Shown: positions 25,596 through 33,652 of the stretch, piece after piece
Layout: every line of letters begins with the position of its first letter
Position numbering within the stretch: position 1 is the first letter of the stretch
Made by a program: the position numbers and the translations under genes
The notes under the pieces: model-generated
What the model saw: the letters and a program-made list of their open reading frames with translations, nothing else
Told to the model about the DNA's origin: nothing
The model's database searches: none
Source of the DNA: Actinoplanes philippinensis
GTDB taxonomy: Bacteria; Actinomycetota; Actinomycetes; Mycobacteriales; Micromonosporaceae
Direction of reading: 5' to 3'
Length of the DNA stretch: 64,000 nucleotides
Assembly (NCBI RefSeq): GCF_900113015.1
Contig: NZ_FONV01000001.1
Location: forward strand, 558,001-622,000

Positions 25596-28500
25596 TGTTC
25601 AACCGAGGCATCGACGCCCTGCTAGCAGCCCTTCCCACCATCGCCGGCCTCGACGCCGGCCAGATCCGCCGGATGCTCACCGCCGCCTGGCTCGATGCCA
25701 CCGCTCCGCGGCTCGGCGCGGACAACGCCACGACCGTCCCAATCGAGACCTTACGGCGGCTGGCGACCGCCTTGGAGGTTCATGCGGTTCTACCCGACCA
25801 AACCGCCCCTGCGATGATCCGCGCCTGTGCCTTCGTCGCCGCCGAGGCCCTCACCATCGCGCACGATCGCGCTGCCACCGACACCACAACGGCCTCCGTC
25901 GACAACGACGGCGGGGTCCAGTTCTGGCTGTTCGGAACCGTACGCACTTTCGAACGGGTCGAGTGTGCCCTGCTCTATCTAATCGCCGGCTACGACGCCA
26001 ATGCCGCTCTGACCGTCACCGACATCAGCGGCGAGGATCTGGAGGACGGCAGCGGCGAAGGCCCGATCGTCCTGTGGGCGGTACAGCGGATCCTGCAGCT
26101 GTGCCGACTGGCCCCGGCTGCCAGCGATGATCCCCCCACCTTGGCGACGCAGCTCCCATCAGCCCGGCTACGGGTACGCCACGAACTCTGGCGCCGCATT
26201 GGTGTGCACGTCACCGAACACCTCGGCTGGCTCATGTTCCGCGGCGAAGCCGATCCTGGTGCCGGCAACGCCTTACGTGCACTCGCCGGCAGGCTCGAGG
26301 ATCGCGACCAGGTTCCCCCACGACCGGCCGCACACGCCGACTTGTACCACCTACTACTCCTGCTGGCCGCCGCATGCGACGAGACCGGAGGGCGGGCACT
26401 ACGCGCGGTCCCCCCACCGCCGGACGACACCGGCGACCGCTTCGGCACCTACCAACGTCACCGCGCCCCCAGCCGCCCGCTGCTCTGGCCAGCAGCCCAG
26501 GAATACGCCAACCACGCACTACCCGGGCCGCACGCCCACGCGGTAGTGGCCGTGCCGACTAACTCCGGCAAGTCAGCCGTCGCCGAACTGGGTATCAGCC
26601 AGGCGCTCTCCCGAGGCTGGGTGCTGTACCTCGCGCCGACTAACGCGCTGGTCGGCCAAATCCGCCGACAGGTCGCTGACATATTCGGTCGGTCGGCGGT
26701 CCGCGAATTCCTCGGCGGGGCCGAATACACCCAGCTCACCGGAGAATCCCTAGATCAGATCGAGGACCAGCAGGTCCTCGTCATGACGCCGGAGAAGTGC
26801 TCACTGGCGCTGCGGCAGAACCCGGAAGCCTTCACGAACCTGGCGCTCTGCGTGTTCGACGAGGCCCACCTGCTCGGTGACCGCACCCGCGGCGTCATCG
26901 CCGAACTGGTGCTCGCGGAGATCATGCACCGAGCCCGGCAGGCACGACTGCTGCTGATGTCGGCGCTGATCGCCAATCCCGCCGCACTCGGCGAGTGGAT
27001 GAGCCAAGCGACCGACACCCCGGCCATCGTGATCGACGAACCATGGAGGCCAACCCGGACCCTCCGTGCCATCGCCGGGATTGATCGGACGCGAGGCACC
27101 ACCGCAGCCCAAGCCGCCTTGGACCAGCTGCAGCAGCTGGGCGAGCACCGCAAGAAACAAGGCTTCGACGTGCCGGTCGCTCTGCTCGCCGGCCTGCAGG
27201 GAGCCTGGGCGAGCCAGACGGCCGAGGATTACACCCTCCTGCAGACCGACATCGGCGCCCCGATGACGGTGACTCGGCAGGGTAACTGGGCCGCGGACGG
27301 ATACTGCACACCTACAACAGCGGCGATCGTGCAGCGGCTTGGCGACCGCGGCGACAAAATTCTTGCGTTCCTGCCCCGTAGCAAACACGACAGCTTCACC
27401 GCCGCCCGCCTCACCGGATTCAACACCATGCCGCTCGACGCCGTCGTCGAAGCACTCTTGCACCTAGCGGACCTGGAACTCGGCGCTCCGTCAGCACTAC
27501 GCGCCCACCTGCAGCGAGGAGTAGCGGTACACACCAGCGCCCTGCTCCGCGAAGAACAACGCGCCAGCGAGGTCGCTTTCGAACGCGGGTTCGCCATCGC
27601 GATGTACGCCACCGGCACCATGGCCCAAGGCCTCAACCTGCCGGCAACCGCAGTCGTCATCGGCGGAACCGAAATTGGCTACGACACCACGAGCAGCCTG
27701 CAACAGCGACGAGAGCAAACCCGCGCACAATTGCTAAACGCAATTGGCCGGGCCGGCCGCGCCCATATCGCGCCGCGCTCGATGGCTGTCGTAGTGCCCA
27801 ACAAAGCGCTCCTGCTCAGCTCCACGGCCGACGCCAGCAACGCGGTCCGCCGGGCGGAGTTCCTCCAAGACGAGGACGCCTCCTCCGAACTCGCCAGCGC
27901 TCTGGACGGCCTCATCGCCAACGTCATCTCCGGCGACCTCGCCGTCGACACTCTGACCGCCTCAGAACACACAGCTTTCAGCTTCCTGACCTTTGAAGAC
28001 AGCGACGAAAACGAGACTCGACAGGTCGTCGGCAAGAGCTGGGCTGTCCATCGAGCGCATGCTCAGCTCCTGGTCCCGGAGATCACCCGTTCGCTTGCCG
28101 CAGCCGGCAACGCCTTCCTCCAAGCCACTGGAGTACCCAAGTGGGTGGCCCTAGCGGCCCACCAATCCGGCATCGCCCTGCCGGAAACAGCCTCGCTCTA
28201 CCGAGGGCTGCGAGATCACCTCACCGCGGCCCGTGCACCGAACACCATCTCTGGCTGGGCCGATCTGATGCTGAACCTGATCAGCCGCCTTCCGGGACCT
28301 CAACTACAGCGACTGCTGACGAACACCCCGTATGGCTCCAGCCGGCTGGCCAATATCTACGCCGACGAACCCGACCGCGCCCCATCGTGGGCCGCCTACC
28401 GGGCCACGCTGCACGCTTGGCTCGCGGGCGATCCGATCATCGCGATCGCTGGCCACATCCAGAACAAGCCGGTCAACGCCAACGCCAAGCGGGGGCCCCA

Positions 28501-28915
28501 GGACCCCCTACCACGGACCATCGCCATCACTGGCGACGCCTTCAAGTTCGGGCTCCCCCTCGTTGCCGGCGCCCTTACCGCACTCACCACGCTCGGCCGG
28601 GAGCACGACCCGGACGGACCCTGGTTCCTGCCTGACGATGCCCTCAGGACACTCAGCCTGCTCCCTCTCGCCATACGCTCAGGTGCCGACACACCAGAAG
28701 TCCTGGCGTGGATCCGCGCCGGAGTCCACACCCGCGTTGCGGCCCACCTGCTGCACCGGCTGCTGCCAGCCCCGGCTGGTCAATCCGACGAAGACCTCCG
28801 ACGCTGGGCATACGGACGGCTCCACGAAGTCTTTGACAACGCATGGTCCGGGCTGGGCACTCCCGCACAAGTCCAGACCATCCAAGCTCTACGCATTGTC
28901 CGGGAAGCCAGATGA
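25595..28915 (+). CDS. hamB: HamB-like SF2 (Ski2-like) helicase
   Basis: A 1106-residue helicase from the GTG overlapping the upstream TAG by one base. Motif I PTNSGKSA (K326), motif Ia LAPTNALVGQ, motif II DEAH (D422-H425, FDEAHLLGDR), motif III MSALIANP, motif V YATGTMAQGLNLPATAVVI and motif VI IGRAGRAHI (G718-R722) are all present, so it should be active. The N-terminal ~300 and C-terminal ~350 residues have no motif that I recognise. With the HamA-like partner it forms a Hachiman-like module at the right end of the island, about 190 bp from the attachment repeat. Confidence 0.78.
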   Translation: MFNRGIDALLAALPTIAGLDAGQIRRMLTAAWLDATAPRLGADNATTVPIETLRRLATALEVHAVLPDQTAPAMIRACAFVAAEALTIAHDRAATDTTTASVDNDGGVQFWLFGTVRTFERVECALLYLIAGYDANAALTVTDISGEDLEDGSGEGPIVLWAVQRILQLCRLAPAASDDPPTLATQLPSARLRVRHELWRRIGVHVTEHLGWLMFRGEADPGAGNALRALAGRLEDRDQVPPRPAAHADLYHLLLLLAAACDETGGRALRAVPPPPDDTGDRFGTYQRHRAPSRPLLWPAAQEYANHALPGPHAHAVVAVPTNSGKSAVAELGISQALSRGWVLYLAPTNALVGQIRRQVADIFGRSAVREFLGGAEYTQLTGESLDQIEDQQVLVMTPEKCSLALRQNPEAFTNLALCVFDEAHLLGDRTRGVIAELVLAEIMHRARQARLLLMSALIANPAALGEWMSQATDTPAIVIDEPWRPTRTLRAIAGIDRTRGTTAAQAALDQLQQLGEHRKKQGFDVPVALLAGLQGAWASQTAEDYTLLQTDIGAPMTVTRQGNWAADGYCTPTTAAIVQRLGDRGDKILAFLPRSKHDSFTAARLTGFNTMPLDAVVEALLHLADLELGAPSALRAHLQRGVAVHTSALLREEQRASEVAFERGFAIAMYATGTMAQGLNLPATAVVIGGTEIGYDTTSSLQQRREQTRAQLLNAIGRAGRAHIAPRSMAVVVPNKALLLSSTADASNAVRRAEFLQDEDASSELASALDGLIANVISGDLAVDTLTASEHTAFSFLTFEDSDENETRQVVGKSWAVHRAHAQLLVPEITRSLAAAGNAFLQATGVPKWVALAAHQSGIALPETASLYRGLRDHLTAARAPNTISGWADLMLNLISRLPGPQLQRLLTNTPYGSSRLANIYADEPDRAPSWAAYRATLHAWLAGDPIIAIAGHIQNKPVNANAKRGPQDPLPRTIAITGDAFKFGLPLVAGALTALTTLGREHDPDGPWFLPDDALRTLSLLPLAIRSGADTPEVLAWIRAGVHTRVAAHLLHRLLPAPAGQSDEDLRRWAYGRLHEVFDNAWSGLGTPAQVQTIQALRIVREAR

Positions 28916-29074
28916 GCCGATTCCTACCATCAATCTGCGGATCCCTGGACCGGGCATCGGTGCCCCCGAACCGCGATCGTGACTATCCTGCTGGCAGTTG
29001 CGTAGCGGCGATCACGGAGAGTGGCCGTGGTCCGCGTTCGTATTGCGTGTCAATATCGCTATACTCATCGCATG

Positions 29075-29099
29075 AGCACCCAGGATGAATACGGGTGCT
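29075..29099. repeat. inverted repeat beside right attachment site
   Basis: AGCACCC (29075-29081) and GGGTGCT (29093-29099) separated by 11 nt, ending 2 bp before the attachment repeat. The right half also recalls the GGTGCTA of the tRNA anticodon arm. Possible integrase arm site or short terminator of the HamB-like gene. Confidence 0.4.
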
Positions 29100-29101
29100 A
29101 C

Positions 29102-29131
29102 GCGTGGGGGTTCAATTCCCCCCTCGGACAC
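29102..29131 (+). repeat. attachment-site repeat, right copy
   Basis: Thirty bases matching 6640-6669 with one difference (T at 29116). Only the T arm and acceptor strand are present; D arm, anticodon arm and CCA are missing, so this is not a second tRNA gene. It marks the right end of the island. Confidence 0.92.
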
Positions 29132-29148
29132 GTTAACCCCCACCAGAG

Positions 29149-29515
29149 TCATCCATTCAAGTGGTGATTGTGGTGGGGTTTCCTGTATTCCTGGTCAATC
29201 GGCTCTATGTCGAGCGTGTCCATACCGCAGACAACAACCAGGCGACGCTTCCGAAGGTGATCGAGTAGATCACCTGTATTCGCGAGGACCGGCAGCTCCC
29301 CGGCATAGCCCAGCTGATGCAGCAGCCCATCGATGATCTGCTTTGGGGCCCGCGCAGATCACCAGCCCGGTCAACAGATACCGGCGGACCCCCTGGCCCC
29401 TCGGCGCGGTGATCCTGTGACCTGCTGCACCGCCAGGAAGTCAGCCTCGCTGACCAGAGCGGGATGCCGGCTGTTCGGCGATCACCCACTCGCTCCGCGG
29501 ATTCCACACCCGGCA
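29149..29515 (-). pseudogene. decayed serine recombinase (zinc-ribbon region) plus unidentified 3' fragment
   Basis: Read on the minus strand in shifting frames: VWNPRSEWVIAEQPA (29510-29465), HPALVSEADFLAVQQVTG (29466-29411) and GVRRYLLTGLVICAG (29391-29348). In this order these are the linker and zinc beta-ribbon start of actinobacterial large serine recombinases (typical form: HPALVSEADFLAVQ...RRYLLTGLVxCG). At least two frameshifts break it and the resolvase domain is gone. A third stretch, LLHQLGYAGELPVLANTGD...LVVVCGMDTLDIEP ending at a TGA (29151-29149), is open and protein-like but unidentified. It lies just outside the right attachment repeat, so an older mobile element decayed at the same place. 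It fills most of the gap 29132-29740. Confidence 0.6.
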
Positions 29516-29671
29516 TACTCCCAGGCTGGTGCTCTTGTCACCGGGGACCGTCTCGTGACGAGCGGTGCGCTGCGGGGACACACGATGATGTCCGAATCCG
29601 CATATGTCGACGGCCTGGCACCGGTCACCGCGACGACTCGCCAGCGTGCCGACCATCAGAACGCTTCCGTC

Positions 29672-29708
29672 AGATAGTTTCTCCAGAAGAACTATCTGCC
29701 ACGATAGT
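29672..29708. promoter_or_regulatory. operator-like palindrome with a third half-site
   Basis: AGATAGTT (29672-29679) and AACTATCT (29690-29697) form a perfect 8-bp inverted repeat with a 10-nt gap, and a further GATAGT (29703-29708) repeats the half-site. It ends about 30 bp before the GTG of the DUF234-type ATPase gene and is AT-rich in a GC-rich genome, so it probably binds a regulator of that gene. Confidence 0.55.
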
Positions 29709-29740
29709 GTTTTGGCCGATACCATCTTTCAGGAGGCGTT

Positions 29741-31156
29741 GTGGTCGCTTTTGTCGGCAGAGAGCGGCAACTCGCCGCGCTCAACGCCCTACTGGCCGAC
29801 ATCGGACCGCGCGGAAACGATCCGTCGCCAGGTCAGTGCCTCCTCATTCGGGGACGGCGCCGCATCGGCAAGTCCAGCCTCGTGGAGGCGTTCGTCGATC
29901 GTGCGGGCGTGCCCGCGGTCTTCTTCACCGCCGCCGGCGCGTCCACCGACATCGAGTTGGAGGCGTTCAGCGAGGCGGTCCGATCGTCCACGCTGCCGGA
30001 GCGGGCGGTTTTCGATGACGCGGCCCCCGGCAACTGGAGTGCTGCTCTACGTCAGCTCGCCGGCGTCCTGCCCGACGACCGGCCGAGTGTCGTGGTGATC
30101 GACGAAGTGCCTTACCTGGTCGATCGAGTGGACGCCTTCGAGGGGATCCTGCAGCGCTCCTGGGATCGTGAGCTGAGCCGCAAACCGGTCCTGCTCGTGC
30201 TGATCGGGTCCGATCTGTCGATGATGGAAGCTCTCGGCTCCTACGGCAGGCCGTTCCATCAACGGGGCAGGGAGATGGTTCTCGGGCCGCTGAATCCGGC
30301 GGAGGTCGGCGAGATGCTCGGGCTGGACCCGGCCGAGGCCTTCGATGCGGCTCTGGTGACCGGCGGCCTTCCGCTGATCTGCGCCGGCTGGCGGCCGGGT
30401 ACGGATCTCTGGCAGTTCCTCACCACCGAACTGGCCAATCCGGTCTCACCACTACTGGTCTCGGCCGAGCGGTCCCTGGCCGCCGAATTCCCCGACTCCG
30501 CGATGGGCCGAACGGTCCTGTCGGCGATCGGAAGCGGCGAGCGAACGTTCACCAACATCGGCCGGGCCGCCGGGGGCATCTCACATTCGACGTTGACGCG
30601 AGCCACCCAGGTGCTCGTCGACAAACGTATCGTCGCGGCAGAGCTGCCGATCTCCACCGCTCCCTCGAAAGAACGACGCTATCGGGTCACCGACCCGTAC
30701 CTGCGCTTCTGGCTCACCTTCGTCGGTCCCTACCTGGCCGAGATCGAACGCCTGCGAGGCGACCTCACCCTGCAACGCGTCAAGGCGGGCTGGACCACCT
30801 GGCGCGGGCGGGCGGTGGAGCCGCTGATCAGAGAGTCCCTGGCGCGCCTGCTGCCGGACGGCGATCTGCCCGCCGCGCCGGCGATCGGCTCCTACTGGAC
30901 GCGATCCAACAGCATCGAGATCGACATCGTCGGCGCCGATCGCGAACCCGTGGCGAAGCGCCTGCTCTTCCTCGGCTCGATCAAATGGCTGGAGAACTCG
31001 GCCTTCGACGACCACGACCTGCTGGCCTTGCAACGACACCGCACAGCCGTCACCGACGACCCCGTCCCACTGGTAGCCGTCAGTCGCGGTGGCATGTCGG
31101 CCACCGGCCTGAGCGCCACCTACGGCCCTGCCGAACTCCTTCAGGCATGGCAGTGA
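29741..31156 (+). CDS. AAA ATPase with DUF234-type C-terminal domain
   Basis: A 471-residue protein of the archaeal-ATPase-like group. Walker A is GRRRIGKSSLVEAF (K44) and Walker B SVVVIDEVPYLVD (D121-E122). A winged-helix segment (FTNIGRAAGGISHSTLTRATQVLVDKRIV) follows, and the C-terminal DUF234 part has IEIDIVGADREP...LFLGSIKW, resembling a PD-(D/E)xK fold in which the usual GECKW is GSIKW, so nuclease activity is doubtful. GTG start at 29741 follows AGGAGG (29731-29736) by only 4 bases. Members are common in accessory regions; the function is unknown. It may be regulated through the palindrome upstream. Confidence 0.8.
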   Translation: MVAFVGRERQLAALNALLADIGPRGNDPSPGQCLLIRGRRRIGKSSLVEAFVDRAGVPAVFFTAAGASTDIELEAFSEAVRSSTLPERAVFDDAAPGNWSAALRQLAGVLPDDRPSVVVIDEVPYLVDRVDAFEGILQRSWDRELSRKPVLLVLIGSDLSMMEALGSYGRPFHQRGREMVLGPLNPAEVGEMLGLDPAEAFDAALVTGGLPLICAGWRPGTDLWQFLTTELANPVSPLLVSAERSLAAEFPDSAMGRTVLSAIGSGERTFTNIGRAAGGISHSTLTRATQVLVDKRIVAAELPISTAPSKERRYRVTDPYLRFWLTFVGPYLAEIERLRGDLTLQRVKAGWTTWRGRAVEPLIRESLARLLPDGDLPAAPAIGSYWTRSNSIEIDIVGADREPVAKRLLFLGSIKWLENSAFDDHDLLALQRHRTAVTDDPVPLVAVSRGGMSATGLSATYGPAELLQAWQ

Positions 31157-31337
31157 CCAGCCCGCCATGGGGCCTCCGCCCACCATGAGGCTCACGAGCC
31201 GGCCGGGGACGGCACGCTCAGCCTGCGAAGCCGCCGACTCCACCAGCACCTCGGAGATACGCCGGCCGCCCTCGATCGCGGATCCAGCGCACCTGCGGCG
31301 CGGGGACCGGATCAGGATTCAGCGGGTGCCGGGCGCG

Positions 31338-32129
31338 TCATCGGCCGGTGTCCGGCTGGACCACGTCGGGGCCGCCGCGGTGCGGGACGGGCACGTGATT
31401 GCGGGCCGGCGCGGGCAGCGCGTCGACGCACTGCTGCGAGCAGGCGTTCACCAGGAACGGCCACACGTCGGTGCCGGCGCCGCGGGAGATCCACACCTGC
31501 CGGAGCTCGTCGCCGATCGGCTGGTCACAGACGCTGCACGTGCGTACCCCCTCGGTGCCGTGAACGTAGGGGTCGAGGTCGGTGAGGTCGCCGCGGGTGA
31601 TCGCGCGCAGCGCGGGGAACGGCGGCCGGTTCTTGTAGTTGCCGTAGATCGCCCGGGTGCTGACCGTGCTGTCGGCCAGGGCCGTGCACCGGGTCAGTTC
31701 GTAGGGGAACCAGTGCAGGCGATACGAGGTGTACGGCTCGAACACCTCCAGGCTGCGCATCAGCCCGATCTCCGGTGGGATCCGCACCAGATTGCTGCCG
31801 TACAGCACGAACTGCTTGACCCGGGTCAGCCGGCCGATGCTCCGGGGCAGGGTGATCAGGTCGTACCGCTGCTCGGCGGTCATCTCGACCAGCGGCCGGA
31901 ACACCTCCCGCCCGTCGGCGGCGGCCTCGTCGATCAGCTCCAGCATCCGCCGCCAGCCGGCCGAACCGGTGTCCTGCCGCTCGCCGTGGAACGCCACCGC
32001 CACCGGCCGGGTCGCCTTCGAATAGCCCACGCACCGGCACAGCTGGCGGGCCCTGCCTTGCGGGCCGGGCCCGACCGCATCGGCGAACCGGTTCACGAAC
32101 ACCCGCGGTGGTGACTCGTCCGACGTCAT
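31338..32129 (-). CDS. leucine-rich repeat protein with zinc-binding C-terminus
   Basis: A 263-residue cytoplasmic-looking protein from ATG 32129. Residues ~95-170 hold LRR-like units (LITLPRSIGRLTRVKQFVLYGSNLVRIPPEIGLMRSLEVF). A C-terminal CSVCDQPIGDELRQVW...VNACSQQCVDALP has two cysteine pairs that look like a treble-clef zinc site. It is convergent with the upstream ATPase gene (180 bp gap with nothing recognised). Role unknown; LRR proteins of this type are probably protein-binding. Confidence 0.7.
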   Translation of the reverse strand: MTSDESPPRVFVNRFADAVGPGPQGRARQLCRCVGYSKATRPVAVAFHGERQDTGSAGWRRMLELIDEAAADGREVFRPLVEMTAEQRYDLITLPRSIGRLTRVKQFVLYGSNLVRIPPEIGLMRSLEVFEPYTSYRLHWFPYELTRCTALADSTVSTRAIYGNYKNRPPFPALRAITRGDLTDLDPYVHGTEGVRTCSVCDQPIGDELRQVWISRGAGTDVWPFLVNACSQQCVDALPAPARNHVPVPHRGGPDVVQPDTGR

Positions 32130-32171
32130 CGCCGCAATATATCGACGGCCGCACAGGATGCTTGGTCCGCC

Positions 32172-32226
32172 GGTTTCCCTCAGGTCGGCATTCGGTTGCC
32201 GATGCGGTGGCCCGTGACCGAACCAC
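32172..32226 (+). repeat. conserved leader of tandem membrane-protein genes, copy 1
   Basis: About 55 bp starting GGTTTCC and running through the ATG into the first codons (WPVTEP). It recurs at 32608-32665 and 33066-33124 with few changes, so the non-coding leader is kept with the coding start. Confidence 0.85.
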
Positions 32227-32585
32227 CCGAGTTCTCCCTGCCCCGATGGCTGCCGCTCGCTGCTGCCACCGCCGTGGGCGTCGCCGGGATCGCCGCGGCC
32301 GCCGCTGTCGCCTGCCGCCGGCAGCCCGCCACCGTTGTCGAGGACGTGCCCGAACTGCCACCACCGACTCCGGTGCCGCCCGTCGAGAGGGACAGACCGC
32401 CGCGGTCCGGTGGGATCCTGCTCATGATCGTGGCCGTCGTCGCCGCGGTGTGGGCGCTGATGGTCATCTGCGACGACCTGAACGCGGTTGATTGCGCGAG
32501 GGCCCGCAGTTCCTCCTACAGCGTGGGGTCCGGCCGGCCGCTCGGCGAGGTCCACAGTGTTTCCGGCGACTGTGCCGAGCGTTGA
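32202..32585 (+). CDS. small membrane protein, paralogue 1 of 3
   Basis: 127 residues from ATG 32202 (a TTG at 32196 is also possible). Starts MRWPVTEPPEFSLPRWLPLAAATAVG with a membrane helix (~17-40), a Pro-rich cytoplasmic or external linker (PPPTPVPPVERDRPP), a second helix (GGILLMIVAVVAAVWALMVIC) and a short polar tail with cysteines (ICDDLNAVDC...SGDCAER). No family recognised. One of three tandem paralogues sharing leader and N-terminus but differing in tails. Confidence 0.65.
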   Translation: MRWPVTEPPEFSLPRWLPLAAATAVGVAGIAAAAAVACRRQPATVVEDVPELPPPTPVPPVERDRPPRSGGILLMIVAVVAAVWALMVICDDLNAVDCARARSSSYSVGSGRPLGEVHSVSGDCAER

Positions 32586-32607
32586 TCATCGGCCGGATGC
32601 CGGGGCC

Positions 32608-32665
32608 GGTTTCCTTCAGGTTGGCGTTCGGTTGCCGATGCGGTGGCCCGTGACCGAACCGTCCC
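32608..32665 (+). repeat. conserved leader, copy 2
   Basis: Second copy of the leader and start region, nearly identical to copy 3 (33066-33124) and slightly diverged from copy 1. Confidence 0.85.
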
Positions 32666-33048
32666 TGTTCCGCCTGCCCCGTTGGGCGCCGTTGGCCGCG
32701 ACGGCCGCCGTGGGGGCCGCCGGGCTCGCCGCCGTGGCCGTGGCCCGCCGCCGCGAGCCGGCCGTCACCGAGGCGCCGCTGCCACCATCACCGCCGCCAC
32801 CGCGGCCGGAGGCGGGGACACCGAGTCCCTTCCGTTTCCGGGCGATCCTCGTGGCGATGGCGCTCGGGGTGCTCGCGGTGTGGACGTTCGCGATCCACAC
32901 GAACGCGATGGCCGAGGTGGCCTGCGTGGAGGCCCGTGAGCGCGCGGACTTCCGGGACGACGACTGGCGGACGGACTACCGTGACGGCAGTGGCCTGGGC
33001 CTCACCTTCTCCTACGACGTCCTCGCCGCCTGCGTCTACCGTCGCTGA
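32638..33048 (+). CDS. small membrane protein, paralogue 2 of 3
   Basis: 136 residues from ATG 32638, the same position relative to the leader as in the other copies; the frame is open upstream but that part is not shared. N-terminus MRWPVTEPSLFRLPRWAPLAATAAVGAAGLAAVAVA is helix 1, then a Pro-rich linker and helix 2 (FRAILVAMALGVLAVWTFAI), and a ~50-residue tail with two cysteines (VACVEARERADF...AACVYRR). Confidence 0.65.
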   Translation: MRWPVTEPSLFRLPRWAPLAATAAVGAAGLAAVAVARRREPAVTEAPLPPSPPPPRPEAGTPSPFRFRAILVAMALGVLAVWTFAIHTNAMAEVACVEARERADFRDDDWRTDYRDGSGLGLTFSYDVLAACVYRR

Positions 33049-33065
33049 GCGGGGTCTCCCGAAGT

Positions 33066-33124
33066 GGTTTCCTTCAGGTTGGCGTTCGGTTGCCGATGTG
33101 GTGGCCCGTGACCGAACCGTCCCG
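33066..33124 (+). repeat. conserved leader, copy 3
   Basis: Third copy of the leader and start region. Confidence 0.85.
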
Positions 33125-33554
33125 GCCCGCCCTGCCCCGATGGGTGCCGTTGGCCGCCGCCACCGCCGTGGGAGTCGCCGGTCTCGCGGCGGCGGCCGTC
33201 GTGGTCGCCTGCCGCCGCAAGATCGTCGAGGAGCCCGTACTCCCGCCACCACCACCGGCCCCGGATCGCCCACGTCATCTCGAGAGTCTCGTGGGTGTCC
33301 TGTCGGCTGAGAAGCCCGCCTCGCGGCAGCCGCCGCCCCGGGTGGCGTCGCCGCTTCCGCCGGTGGACCCGAAGGCCCGGCGGAACCACGTGATCCTGCT
33401 GGTGATCGCCGCCGTCGTCGTCTGGGCGTGGGTGGCCGGGTACATCGTCCACGCGTCGGCCGGCCCCACCTACGATCCCGGTCCCGCGTCGACCACCGAC
33501 TTCGACCCCGGGTACCTGAACGATCTCCGGGTCGTCCATCCGGACCGGTACTGA
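33096..33554 (+). CDS. small membrane protein, paralogue 3 of 3
   Basis: 152 residues from ATG 33096. MWWPVTEPSRPALPRWVPLAAATAVGVAGLAAAAVVVA is helix 1; the linker is longer and Pro-rich (VLPPPPPAPDRP...PPPRVASPLPPVDP), and helix 2 is NHVILLVIAAVVVWAWVAGYIV. The tail (~35 residues, no cysteine) differs from the other two. Convergent with the subtilase gene 99 bp downstream. Confidence 0.65.
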   Translation: MWWPVTEPSRPALPRWVPLAAATAVGVAGLAAAAVVVACRRKIVEEPVLPPPPPAPDRPRHLESLVGVLSAEKPASRQPPPRVASPLPPVDPKARRNHVILLVIAAVVVWAWVAGYIVHASAGPTYDPGPASTTDFDPGYLNDLRVVHPDRY

Positions 33555-33652
33555 GCGGTGCAGCGGAATTGGCATCGGCGGCGGCCCGGCGGCGGCGCGA
33601 GGCTGCTCACGCTGACCGGCCGGACCGGGCCACCGCCGCAGGTTGCCGAGGA

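Larger units (their letters stand above)
6640..29131. mobile_element. tRNA-Leu-integrated genomic island carrying defence genes
   Basis: The island is bounded by a 30-bp direct repeat (6640-6669 and 29102-29131, one mismatch) that is the T-arm and 3' acceptor strand of tRNA-Leu. A tyrosine integrase lies 660 bp inside the left end. The internal genes show lower GC and more A/T-rich codons than both flanks. Contents in order: AbrB-like protein, integrase, a DISARM-like operon (beta-CASP protein, degenerate helicase-like protein, drmA-like, drmB-like, convergent methyltransferase), sigma-like/XRE-like/ImmA cassette, and a Hachiman-like pair. No conjugation, replication, capsid or terminase gene is recognisable, so it is more a mobilisable or immobilised island than a complete ICE or prophage. 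Confidence 0.9.

Noticed and set aside
29102..29131. Second tRNA-Leu gene
   Set aside because: Only T arm and acceptor 3' strand are present; there is no D arm, anticodon arm or CCA. It is the attachment-site duplicate.
6640..29131. Prophage or complete conjugative element
   Set aside because: No capsid, portal, terminase, replication, relaxase or FtsK/Tra-type gene is recognisable among the island genes.
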